This document shows positions 8,422 to 16,065 of a stretch of 64,000 bases of DNA, one piece after another. This DNA comes from Pseudolabrys sp. Its GTDB lineage: Bacteria > Pseudomonadota > Alphaproteobacteria > Rhizobiales > Xanthobacteraceae. The position numbers and the translations under genes are program-made. The stretch lies in NCBI GenBank assembly GCA_017849615.1, contig JAFIGS010000029.1, positions 1-64,000 on the forward strand, in the 5' to 3' direction. The notes below the pieces were generated by a model. The model searched no databases. It saw only the letters and a program-made list of their open reading frames with translations, and was not told where the DNA came from. The number at the start of each line of letters is the position of its first letter. Within the stretch, counting starts at the first letter, position 1.

Positions 8422-9035
8422 TATTTGTGGTTGCCCCAATCGAGCTTGACGATCTCGGCCGAGCGGCCGCCGAGGTTCCAGTTGCGGCCGAAGCCGCGGA
8501 AACGCGACTTGTCGGACTTGGCGACGATCACCTCCGGACCGATCCAGTACTCGCTGTTCTGGATCGAGACGAGGCCGTCCTTGTCCTTGCCGCGCACCGG
8601 CGTCACCGCGCCGCCGCCGTATTTGTCGAGGCTGACGATACGGGTGTTGCCCTGCGTCTCGTAGCGGATCGGCACCTGATGCACGCCGAGGAACTGGCCG
8701 ACGAGAATCGACAACAGATGCGTGGTGCCGCCGACGCGGCCGGTGAAAATGCGCGTCAGCCCTTTCACCGCCTGAATGGGCGCCTTGTCGTCGATGAACA
8801 AGGCCGCGGTCCAGTTGCCGCGCGCCATGATGCCGGGCAGGTCCATCATCAGGCCGAGATTGATGCCGGACAGATCGACATCCTCAAACCGGCCCTCGTC
8901 GATGCGCACGCCGGCCCAGGTCTGGCAGCGGCCTTCGGTCGGCGGATGCTCGCCGAGCGACAGCACGCAGGGACAAAACACCGTGCAATTGCACGACAAG
9001 GTCATTTCGCCCTTGAGGGTCCAGGCTTCCGTCAC
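8421..9035 (-). CDS. DUF1326 protein with CxC...CxC cysteine motif
   Basis: A 204-residue protein of unknown function. I place the start at a GTG (9035) preceded by GGGAGCGAGA, because the longer frame runs into the DUF2182 gene. The N-terminus then carries a dense cysteine motif, CNCTVFCPC at about residues 15-23, and another cysteine in GRCQTW, typical of DUF1326 and suggestive of metal or thiol chemistry. No signal peptide or membrane segment is visible. It lies between the DUF2182 gene (34 bp upstream) and pcs (one-base overlap). DUF1326 and DUF2182 genes often occur together, so the two proteins probably act together; the biochemical role is not established to my knowledge. Confidence 0.8.
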   Translation of the reverse strand: MTEAWTLKGEMTLSCNCTVFCPCVLSLGEHPPTEGRCQTWAGVRIDEGRFEDVDLSGINLGLMMDLPGIMARGNWTAALFIDDKAPIQAVKGLTRIFTGRVGGTTHLLSILVGQFLGVHQVPIRYETQGNTRIVSLDKYGGGAVTPVRGKDKDGLVSIQNSEYWIGPEVIVAKSDKSRFRGFGRNWNLGGRSAEIVKLDWGNHK

Positions 9036-9069
9036 GGTCTCGCTCCCAGTAATTCTTTCACGTATTAGC

Positions 9070-9981
9070 TCAATTCGCCGCCGCGGGCCAATGCGCGATG
9101 AAAGCGGTCGCGATGAATGCCAGCCCGGCGGCGATGGCGAGGACGCCGATGGCATAAGTGAGGCGGTTCGTCACCGTCATCTTCTCGACCGTCATCAGGA
9201 CGCCGAGCGCGGCCATCCACACCACGTTCATGATGCCGACGGCGAACATCACCATCATCATCGCCCAGCAGCAGCCGAAGCAGAACAGGCCCTGCTTGAC
9301 GCCAAGGCGGAACACGCCGCGCGGCGTCGTCTGCCAGTTGGTGAAAAAGAACGGAAACGGCGAGCGGCACTGACTCAAACAGGCATGTTTCAGCGCCGAA
9401 AACTGATAGACCCCGGCGACGATGAACACCGCGCCGGAGAACAGCCCGCTGGCCGACGCCATGCTCGGATTGAGCAGCGCCGCCTTCATCAGGGCGAACT
9501 GCGCCAAAGTCGCGGTGGCGGCGAAGCCGAACCATACCGCGGCGTAACCGGCGGTCAGCACGAAAGGCGACACCACCTTCTCGTGCTTGCGCGCGGCGGT
9601 GTCGGCGATCTCGGCATAGGTGTAGATCATCGGCGCCGCGCTCGGCAGCATCATCGCCAGCGTCATCGCCATCCACATCAGTCCCACGAGCAGGAAGCCG
9701 CTCACGCCCCACTCGCCCGCCGGCATGAGCGACATGCCGAAGGTCGGGCTGCACAATACGTTCCAGATGCGCGGCAGCAGGTCGAGCGCCGCCATGCCAG
9801 GCCCAAGCGCAGCGCCCGGGCCGCCCATCTCGCCAATCATCAGGCCGAGATAGAGCCAGCCCAGCCCGGTCAGCGCGACGATGCAGACCACCGCCAGCAC
9901 CTTCGGCCGCGCGAACACCGCGGCCAGCCGGGCGGAGGCCGGGGAGAGATGGTCGAGCGGATCGCGGGACAGTTCGGTCAT
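9070..9981 (-). CDS. DUF2182 membrane protein, predicted metal-binding
   Basis: A 303-residue integral membrane protein with about seven hydrophobic segments. It matches the DUF2182 pattern, including YQFSALKHACLSQCRSP (conserved lysine and cysteines) and GLFCFGCCWAMMMVMFAVG, a Met/Cys-rich helix that could bind a soft metal. Family members are annotated as predicted metal-binding integral membrane proteins, but no substrate is known to me. It heads the minus-strand run DUF2182, DUF1326, pcs, SDR. An 86-bp divergent gap separates the start from the convergent-free neighbour on the plus strand (a UbiH-type gene), so the run is probably transcribed from here. Confidence 0.82.
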   Translation of the reverse strand: MTELSRDPLDHLSPASARLAAVFARPKVLAVVCIVALTGLGWLYLGLMIGEMGGPGAALGPGMAALDLLPRIWNVLCSPTFGMSLMPAGEWGVSGFLLVGLMWMAMTLAMMLPSAAPMIYTYAEIADTAARKHEKVVSPFVLTAGYAAVWFGFAATATLAQFALMKAALLNPSMASASGLFSGAVFIVAGVYQFSALKHACLSQCRSPFPFFFTNWQTTPRGVFRLGVKQGLFCFGCCWAMMMVMFAVGIMNVVWMAALGVLMTVEKMTVTNRLTYAIGVLAIAAGLAFIATAFIAHWPAAAN

Positions 9982-10089
9982 GGACGACTCTCAATAGCGC
10001 ATTGGCGGGTCACGCGAAATCCGGGCGATACCGAATGGTTTCCGGGGCCGTGCCGTGCTAGTTCGATCCCATTCTGAAGGATTGCATTG

Positions 10090-11322
10090 ATGCCGGACAA
10101 AATCGGGACCGAAAACGCCGTATCGCGGAACCCGGAGGCCATCGTGGTCGGCCGCGGCCCGGCGGCGCTGACCGCCGCCATCGCACTGGCCGAAGCCGGT
10201 GTGGCCACCATTCTCGCCGGCAAGCGCCCACCCCGCACCGACAACCGCACCACCGCCCTGCTCGCCAGTTCCATCACAGCGCTGGAGAATCTCGGCGTGT
10301 GGGACCTGTGCGCCGACAAGGCCGCCCCGCTCATCACCATGCGGCTGGTCGATGCCACCGGTCGGCTGTTCCGAGCACCCGAGGTCCGGTTCGACGCCCA
10401 CGAGATCGACCTCGACGCCTTCGGCTACAACATCGAGAACCCGGTGCTCATCGACGCGCTGGAACAGCGCGCCGGCGGGCTCGCCAACCTTGCGTTGATC
10501 GACGACGAAGTGGTCGCCGTCGAACCGGACGGGGACAAGACTGACGTTGAACTCAAGAGCGGCGAGCGTCTCGCAGCCCGGCTCGTCGTCGGCGCCGACG
10601 GCCGCAACTCGATGTGCCGCGACGCCGCCGGCATCGAACTGAGCAATCGCCCCTACAAGCAGGTCGCGCTCACCGTGTGCCTCACGCATACGCGGCCGCA
10701 CCACGACACCTCGACCGAATTCCACACCGCGAGCGGTCCGTTCACTCTGGTGCCGCTGCCGGGCAATCGCTCGAGTCTGGTCTGGGTGCTGCGCCCCGGC
10801 GATGCAGACGCCGTTGCTGAACTCGGCGACGAGGATCTGGCGCTGGAAATCGAAGCCATGGCGCATTCGATCCTCGGCAAGATGACGGTCGAGCCCGGCC
10901 GGGCGCTGTTTCCGCTCAACGTGCAGACCGCGCGGCGCTTCGGCGCGCGCCGCATTGCGCTGGTCGGTGAAGCCGCGCATGTCGTGCCGCCGATCGGCGC
11001 GCAAGGCCTCAACCTCGGCCTGCGCGATGCCGTCACCATCGCCGAGCTGGCCGCCGAAGCCAAAGACGATAGCCGCGACATCGGCGGCGCCGATGTTCTC
11101 GCCGCCTACGAGAAGGCGCGGCGCGGCGACGTCATGAGTCGCGGCATGGTCATCGACATGGCCAACCGCACTTTGCTCAGCGATTTCCTGCCGTTGCAGG
11201 GGCTGCGGGGCATCGGACTCTATGCGCTCGACAAGATCGGCCCCTTGCGCCGCGCGGTGATGCGCGAAGGCATCGCGCCGCGCTTCGGCCGGCCGAAGCT
11301 AATGCGGGACGAAGTGGTTTAG
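10090..11322 (+). CDS. FAD-dependent monooxygenase, UbiH/UbiF/COQ6 family
   Basis: A 410-residue flavin hydroxylase, probably for one ring hydroxylation step of ubiquinone biosynthesis. It shows an N-terminal dinucleotide fold (IVVGRGPAALTAAIALAEAG), the DG motif (VVGADGRNS) and the late FAD motif LVGEAAHVVPPIGAQG, where E replaces the commoner D. The family performs C1, C5 or C6 hydroxylations, and which one cannot be told from sequence; alphaproteobacterial members can be multifunctional. The ATG at 10090 directly follows a TTG at 10087; the ATG is preferred. It is convergent with the CoA-transferase gene and their stop codons overlap within TTAG at 11319-11322. Confidence 0.87.
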   Translation: MPDKIGTENAVSRNPEAIVVGRGPAALTAAIALAEAGVATILAGKRPPRTDNRTTALLASSITALENLGVWDLCADKAAPLITMRLVDATGRLFRAPEVRFDAHEIDLDAFGYNIENPVLIDALEQRAGGLANLALIDDEVVAVEPDGDKTDVELKSGERLAARLVVGADGRNSMCRDAAGIELSNRPYKQVALTVCLTHTRPHHDTSTEFHTASGPFTLVPLPGNRSSLVWVLRPGDADAVAELGDEDLALEIEAMAHSILGKMTVEPGRALFPLNVQTARRFGARRIALVGEAAHVVPPIGAQGLNLGLRDAVTIAELAAEAKDDSRDIGGADVLAAYEKARRGDVMSRGMVIDMANRTLLSDFLPLQGLRGIGLYALDKIGPLRRAVMREGIAPRFGRPKLMRDEVV

Positions 11323-12389
11323 GGCTTTCCGCGAAACAGCGGATCGATCGGCACCGGCAGCGCCGTGACCTCGCGGCCATCGCCAAGCGTCAGGCCGTGC
11401 GCGAACAGACCGCGCTCCACGAAATGCGGATCGCGCAAGGCCTCCTCGAGCGGCGCCACGATGGTGGTGCAGCAATCGGCCTTTTCAAACACCGGCCGCC
11501 ATTCCTCGCCGGTGCGCGCGGCGATCTTCCTGGCCGCCGCCTCGCCGGTCGCTTTGGGATCTCGTCTGTCGTCGATCAGTTCCGGCGGCAGTTCGATTGC
11601 CGCGCAGAATGCCTCCCAGAACTTCTGCTCCAGCGCGCCGCAGGCGACGAGCTTGCCGTCACGCGCCGGATAGAGCCGGTAGCGCGGTGAGCCGCCGACG
11701 ACGGGAATTTCCCCGGGCTTGGGGAAACGGCCGCCGCCGACGCCCAAAGCCAGCGCATACCAGCCGAAGGTGAACATCGCATCGGTCATGGCGATGTCGA
11801 TATAGGCGCCCTCGCCGCTTTGATCGCGCGCGCGCAGCGCCAGCAGGATGTTGATGACCGCCGGGAATGTGCCGCCGGCAATGTCGGCGACCTGCGCCGG
11901 CGGCACGACCGGCGCCTGCGGCGGCCCGGGCTGCAGGTCGAGCAGCCCGGTGGCGCCGATGTAATTGATGTCGTGCCCGGCTTCCTGCGCGCGCGGCCCG
12001 CTCTGGCCGTAGCCCGAGATCGAGCAATAGACGATCCCGGGGTTGATGGCGCGCATGTCGTCATGGCCGAGCCCGAGCCGCGCCATCACGCCGGGGCGGA
12101 ACTGCTCGATGACGATGTCGGCGCGCGCAATCAACGGCCTGAGCTTGTCGCGGTCGGCATCGCTCTTGAGGTCGAGCGTCAGAACCTGCTTGCCGCGATT
12201 GAGCATGGCGTAGACGGCGCTCTCGCCGTTCACCAGCGGCGGAAAGCGCCGCATGTCCTCGCCGCCGGGGCGTTCGATCTTGATCACCTCGGCGCCGGCT
12301 TCAGCCAGCATCAACGCCGCCAGCGGCCCCGGCAGCAGCGTGGTGAAATCGAGAACCAGCAGACCTTTGAGCGGTTGCGCATTTTTCAT
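11319..12389 (-). CDS. CaiB/BaiF family CoA-transferase
   Basis: A 356-residue family III CoA-transferase or alpha-methylacyl-CoA racemase. It starts with the typical KGLLVLDFTTLLPGPLAA, and keeps VIEQFRPGVMARLG and the catalytic aspartate region AGHDINYIGATG. These enzymes move CoA between carboxylic acids or racemise 2-methylacyl-CoA esters. The neighbouring AEC carrier and divergent malyl-CoA-lyase-like gene suggest a small dicarboxylate or branched-acid pathway, but the substrate is not readable. The gene ends in overlapping convergent stops with the UbiH-type gene. Confidence 0.88.
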   Translation of the reverse strand: MKNAQPLKGLLVLDFTTLLPGPLAALMLAEAGAEVIKIERPGGEDMRRFPPLVNGESAVYAMLNRGKQVLTLDLKSDADRDKLRPLIARADIVIEQFRPGVMARLGLGHDDMRAINPGIVYCSISGYGQSGPRAQEAGHDINYIGATGLLDLQPGPPQAPVVPPAQVADIAGGTFPAVINILLALRARDQSGEGAYIDIAMTDAMFTFGWYALALGVGGGRFPKPGEIPVVGGSPRYRLYPARDGKLVACGALEQKFWEAFCAAIELPPELIDDRRDPKATGEAAARKIAARTGEEWRPVFEKADCCTTIVAPLEEALRDPHFVERGLFAHGLTLGDGREVTALPVPIDPLFRGKP

Positions 12390-12391
12390 TG

Positions 12392-12440
12392 GCGCATGAC
12401 CTTATCCGAAAACCGGTTCTCACCTTTCAGGGTCATGCGC
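12392..12440. repeat. Dispersed palindromic repeat (GCGCATGACC type)
   Basis: GCGCATGACC at 12392-12401 is exactly repeated as its reverse complement GGTCATGCGC at 12431-12440, with AAAACCGGTT near the centre. This matches the layout of a very common rhizobial intergenic element (arms like GCATGAtCC, centre AACCGGTT), recalled from family knowledge. It fills nearly the whole gap between the AEC transporter and CoA-transferase genes. Confidence 0.75.
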
Positions 12441-12442
12441 GC

Positions 12443-13405
12443 CTACCTGAACAACAACGGCGGTAGCGTACCGCTCTTCACCATCCACATCACTGTCGTG
12501 AGCGTCAGCACCGAAACCACCGTGCCGACCAGCACCGCGGTCGAAGCCTGCTCGACCCAGGTGTCGTACTGCCGCGCGAACACGAACACATTGAGCGCCG
12601 GCGGCAGCGCCGCCATCAGCACGGCCGTTTCGATCCACATCTGATCGAACGGACCGAATGCCGACAACAGCAGAAAGACGACGATCGGATGCATAACGAG
12701 TTTGACCGTGGTGAGCATCGGCATCTCCCAGGGAACTTTCTTCAGCGGCCGCAGCGCCACGGTGACGCCGAGCGTGAATAGCGCGCACGGCGCCGACGCG
12801 TTCGACAGGAACAGCATCAGCTTTTCCGCGGCCACCGGCGGCTGGAAATGCACGGCGGCCGACAGGATGCCGAGCACGCTGGCGATCACCAGGGGATTGG
12901 TGCCGATCCGCTTGGCGACCTCGAGCGCGACCGAAGCGACGCTCTTTTTCTGCGGGCTGGCGATCGCCATCATGAACGGCACCAGCGAGAACAGCAGCAG
13001 CGTGTCGAAGCAGAAAATCAGCGCCACCGGTACCGCCGCGGTCGGGCCCAGAGTGGACAGCGCCAGGCCCGGGCCCATGTAACCGATATTGCCGTAGCCG
13101 CCGGCGAGTCCGGCGATGGTCGACTGATCGATGCGTCCTTTGGTGACGGCGATACCGATGGCGAAGGCGACCGCGAACACCCAGAAGGTGGACAAGGTCG
13201 TCGCCACGATGAAATCGACCTGCGCCAGTTGCTCGAGCGGCGTTTGCGCCAGGATGCGATAGAACAACGCCGGCAGCGACACATAGACGATGAAGAAGTT
13301 CATCCAGCCGAGCGCGGTATCGGGGATCTGTTTGATCTTGCCGCAGGCAAAACCGATGATGATCAGTCCGAAGAATGGCAGCGCGAGGTTGAGAACTTCG
13401 ATCAT
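12443..13405 (-). CDS. AEC-family transporter (auxin efflux carrier-like)
   Basis: A 320-residue inner-membrane protein with about ten hydrophobic segments in the two five-helix halves typical of the AEC family. Bacterial members (MdcF-like) transport malonate, malate or related organic acids, and some lack known substrates. The N-terminal half includes GLIIIGFACGKIKQIPD and the middle AGGYGNIGYMGPGLAL, which are characteristic. It is separated from the CoA-transferase gene only by a palindromic repeat and is divergent from the malyl-CoA-lyase-like gene, so uptake of the acid used by those enzymes is an attractive inference. Confidence 0.87.
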   Translation of the reverse strand: MIEVLNLALPFFGLIIIGFACGKIKQIPDTALGWMNFFIVYVSLPALFYRILAQTPLEQLAQVDFIVATTLSTFWVFAVAFAIGIAVTKGRIDQSTIAGLAGGYGNIGYMGPGLALSTLGPTAAVPVALIFCFDTLLLFSLVPFMMAIASPQKKSVASVALEVAKRIGTNPLVIASVLGILSAAVHFQPPVAAEKLMLFLSNASAPCALFTLGVTVALRPLKKVPWEMPMLTTVKLVMHPIVVFLLLSAFGPFDQMWIETAVLMAALPPALNVFVFARQYDTWVEQASTAVLVGTVVSVLTLTTVMWMVKSGTLPPLLFR

Positions 13406-13434
13406 GGGCTCCGGCGGCGCCCGTCTGTCGTTCT

Positions 13435-13455
13435 GAACCTCCTCCCTGGAGGTTC
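13435..13455. promoter_or_regulatory. 8-bp perfect inverted repeat in divergent intergenic region
   Basis: GAACCTCC at 13435-13442 pairs with GGAGGTTC at 13448-13455 around a 5-base loop, centred in the 112-bp gap between the divergent AEC transporter and CoA-lyase genes. It could be an operator for both promoters or a leader hairpin. No regulator gene is adjacent. Confidence 0.45.
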
Positions 13456-13517
13456 GGCTTGGCGCGGCCTTTGCTTTGCTCTAAACGGCAGACGCCCGAT
13501 TTGGAAGGACCCAAGCC

Positions 13518-14558
13518 GTGAAAACTCCCCGCCAGTTCTTTCAGCCCTTGGCCATCGGCGCCCCGAACCCGCCGCGCGAGTTGCCGGTGCGGCTGGAGCG
13601 CATGATCCATTTCGTACCGCCGCATATGGAGAAAATGCGCGCCAAGGTGCCCGAGCTGGCCGGTCAGGTCGACGTGGTGCTGGGCAACCTTGAGGACGCC
13701 ATTCCGGTGGAAGCCAAGGAAGCCGCCCGGAAGGGCTTCATCGAGATGGGCAGGTCCGTCGATTTCGGCCCGACCGGCCTGTGGACCCGCATCAATGCGC
13801 TGAACTCGCCCTGGGCGCTGGACGACGTCATCGAGATCGTCGGCGCGATCGGCAACAAGCTCGACGTCATCATGCTGCCGAAGGTCGATGGCCCGTGGGA
13901 CGTTCACTACCTCGATCAGTTGCTCGCTCAGCTCGAAGCCCGGCACAAGATCGGCAAGCCGATCCTGATCCACGCCATTCTGGAGACGGCGCAGGGCGTC
14001 AACAATGTCGAAGCCATCGCCACCGCCTCGCCGCGCATGCACGGCATGAGCCTCGGCCCGGCGGATCTTGCGGCCTCACGGGCGATGAAGACCACCCGGG
14101 TCGGCGGCGGCCATCCGGAATACAAGGTGCTGGCGGATGCGGCCGGTGATGGCCCTCGCGCGGCCTATCAGCAGGATCTGTGGCATTACACGGTCGGCCG
14201 CATGGTCGATGCCTGCGCCGCCGCCGGCATCAAGCCTTTCTATGGTCCATTCGGCGACTTCTCGGATCCGGCGGCCTGCGAAAGCCAGTTTCGCAACGCG
14301 TTCCTGATGGGTTGCCTCGGCGCCTGGTCGCTGCACCCGACTCAGATCTCCATCGCCAAGACTGTATTTTCTCCCGATCCCGCCGAAGTCGCCTTCGCCC
14401 GGAGGATCGTCGAAGCCATGCCGGACGGCGCGGGCGCGGTCATGATCGACGGCAAGATGCAGGACGACGCCACCTGGAAACAGGCCAAGGTGTTGATCGA
14501 TCTCGCGAAATTGGTTGCGGCCAAGGACCCGGCGATGGCCGCAAAATACGGCATTTAG
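13518..14558 (+). CDS. CoA-ester lyase, HpcH/HpaI (CitE / malyl-CoA lyase-like)
   Basis: A 346-residue cytosolic lyase that should cleave a 3-hydroxyacyl-CoA such as malyl-CoA, methylmalyl-CoA or citramalyl-CoA into acetyl-CoA or propionyl-CoA plus a 2-oxoacid. The Mg-binding acidic residues are visible in [16 protein letters not shown] and [14 protein letters not shown], and the C-terminal lid region in [14 protein letters not shown] matches the malyl-CoA lyase group. It starts with GTG at 13518 after GGAAGGA. It is divergent from an AEC carrier and CoA-transferase. Together these could activate, import and cleave a C4-C6 dicarboxylate. Glyoxylate-pathway lyase (Mcl) is the closest alternative name. 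Confidence 0.85.
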   Translation: MKTPRQFFQPLAIGAPNPPRELPVRLERMIHFVPPHMEKMRAKVPELAGQVDVVLGNLEDAIPVEAKEAARKGFIEMGRSVDFGPTGLWTRINALNSPWALDDVIEIVGAIGNKLDVIMLPKVDGPWDVHYLDQLLAQLEARHKIGKPILIHAILETAQGVNNVEAIATASPRMHGMSLGPADLAASRAMKTTRVGGGHPEYKVLADAAGDGPRAAYQQDLWHYTVGRMVDACAAAGIKPFYGPFGDFSDPAACESQFRNAFLMGCLGAWSLHPTQISIAKTVFSPDPAEVAFARRIVEAMPDGAGAVMIDGKMQDDATWKQAKVLIDLAKLVAAKDPAMAAKYGI

Positions 14559-14619
14559 CGCCGGAGACGCGCGGATTTGGGGACTAGCCAAGCCTCCCGC
14601 AAAGCACTAACTCGTGCTC

Positions 14620-14952
14620 ATGAGCAAGACCGCTACCGCCAAATTCAAGATCGGACAGGTGGTCAAACACCGCGTATTTCCATTTCGCGGCGTGATCTTC
14701 GATATCGATCCGGAGTTCAGCAATACCGAGGAATGGTGGGAGTCGATCCCGGCCGACGTGCGGCCGCACAAGGATCAGCCGTTCTATCACCTGTTCGCCG
14801 AAAATGCCGAGACGGAGTACATCGCCTACGTCTCCGAACAGAACCTGCTGCCCGACACCTCAGGCACGCCGATCCGCCATCCGCAGGTCGAGGAAGTGTT
14901 CGAGTTCGACGAGAATGGCGACTACCGGCCGCTCGACAATTTGCTGAACTAG
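14620..14952 (+). CDS. hspQ: Heat shock protein HspQ (YccV family)
   Basis: A 110-residue small protein of the HspQ/YccV (hemimethylated DNA-binding-like) family, which in enterobacteria modulates Lon protease and DnaA levels. Typical motifs are KIGQVVKHRVFPFRGVIFD, DPEFSNTEEWWESIP and PFYHLFAENAETEYIAYVSEQ NLL in sequence. The ATG at 14620 (MSKTATAKFK) is preferred to the GTG two codons earlier. It ends before a strong bidirectional terminator shared with the convergent IalB-family gene. No heat-shock promoter element is obvious upstream. Confidence 0.92.
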   Translation: MSKTATAKFKIGQVVKHRVFPFRGVIFDIDPEFSNTEEWWESIPADVRPHKDQPFYHLFAENAETEYIAYVSEQNLLPDTSGTPIRHPQVEEVFEFDENGDYRPLDNLLN

Positions 14953-14982
14953 CGTTGTCATCCCCGCGAGCCTCATCACAAA

Positions 14983-15010
14983 AAAAGGCGCGGCCGAGGC
15001 CGCGCCTTTT
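14983..15010. terminator. Bidirectional rho-independent terminator
   Basis: AAAAGGCGCGGC at 14983-14994 pairs with GCCGCGCCTTTT at 14999-15010 around CGAG. The stem carries A-runs and T-runs on both sides, so it can end hspQ on the plus strand and the IalB-family gene on the minus strand. Confidence 0.9.
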
Positions 15011-15035
15011 GCATGTTTGCGTGTAGCGCGAAGCC

Positions 15036-15791
15036 TTACGGCTTCTTGGCCGGAGCCGGCGCCGCGGCAGCAGGCTGCTGCGCCTCGAGCTTCTTGCGCG
15101 CCTCTTCGGCCTTCTTCTGCATCTCTTCCTGCAGTTTGCGCTGCTGCTCTTCGACCACCTTCGGGTCCGTTGCCGGGCCGTCATAGGCCTTGGCGAAATC
15201 GGTCAACGACACCGGGATGCTCAGCACCTGGCCGTTCATCAGATAGGTCTGGACGACGAGCTGCTTGCCGGCCTTGAGCTTCTTCACCATGTCGGCGCTG
15301 GCGGCGTAGTCCGACAGACAGCCGACCTGGGTGCAGACCATGTAGGGCGCGGTGCCCATGTCCTGATTGTCGAGCACCAGATGGGTGCCCTCGGCCAGGC
15401 GCACGATGATCGTCATCGGGATCGTGACGCGCAGGCGCTCCTGCGCGCCCTCGACCTGGAGCAGTTCGGTCATCACGACCGGCATGCCGTTTTCCATGCG
15501 CCCGTCGCGGTGCACGACGCAGACCTTCTTGTTGTCGGTCTCGGCGCCCTGCTGACACAGCTTGACCCACGAGGAATACATCAGCGGCGGTAGCTGCGGC
15601 GCAGCGGCCTGCGGCGCTGCACCCTGGGCCGGAGCCGCAGGAGCGGCCGGGGCCGGCGCAGCGGGAGCTGCCGGCTTCGGCGCCTGCGCGAACACGGGCT
15701 GCGCCAGAAGGGTCGCGCCAATGAGGCCCGCGCCCAGAACAGCCGCCGTCAGGCGGGTGCGGCGCGTGGCAGAAGCGATCCGATGATCCAT
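15036..15791 (-). CDS. Invasion-associated locus B (IalB) family protein
   Basis: A 251-residue exported protein. The start at 15791 follows AAAGGACGG and gives a signal peptide ending near VFAQA; the longer frame upstream is non-coding. Next comes an Ala/Pro-rich linker (residues 30-65), then the IalB core with paired cysteines (KLCQQG, KKVCVVHRDG, CTQVGCLSDY), and a charged C-terminal tail of the form EEQQRKLQEEMQKKAEEARK predicted as a coiled coil. IalB proteins were named from Bartonella invasion but are widespread in free-living Rhizobiales, where the function is unclear; a periplasmic or outer-envelope role is likely. Confidence 0.87.
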   Translation of the reverse strand: MDHRIASATRRTRLTAAVLGAGLIGATLLAQPVFAQAPKPAAPAAPAPAAPAAPAQGAAPQAAAPQLPPLMYSSWVKLCQQGAETDNKKVCVVHRDGRMENGMPVVMTELLQVEGAQERLRVTIPMTIIVRLAEGTHLVLDNQDMGTAPYMVCTQVGCLSDYAASADMVKKLKAGKQLVVQTYLMNGQVLSIPVSLTDFAKAYDGPATDPKVVEEQQRKLQEEMQKKAEEARKKLEAQQPAAAAPAPAKKP

Positions 15792-16065
15792 TGAAAATTC
15801 CGTCCTTTGTTTCCGGCCACGGGGCTGGCGGCCGGGCGTCCCGAATTGAGCCGCGCGAACTTTAGGCGGCTCTGTCGTTTCGAAATACGGCGGGAGCGTG
15901 ACCCTCGACCGCAGCCTGATAGCCGAATTCGCTGCGGCAATAAAGGCGTTGGCGGGCCTAAAATACCCCGCCGAAGCCGGCGCCCCCCTGTGATAAAAGG
16001 CCGCCGAACACCGGAGTCGCACGTCAATTCCTAACGGTCCCGACAAACCCGTCCGCAACGCCGCC

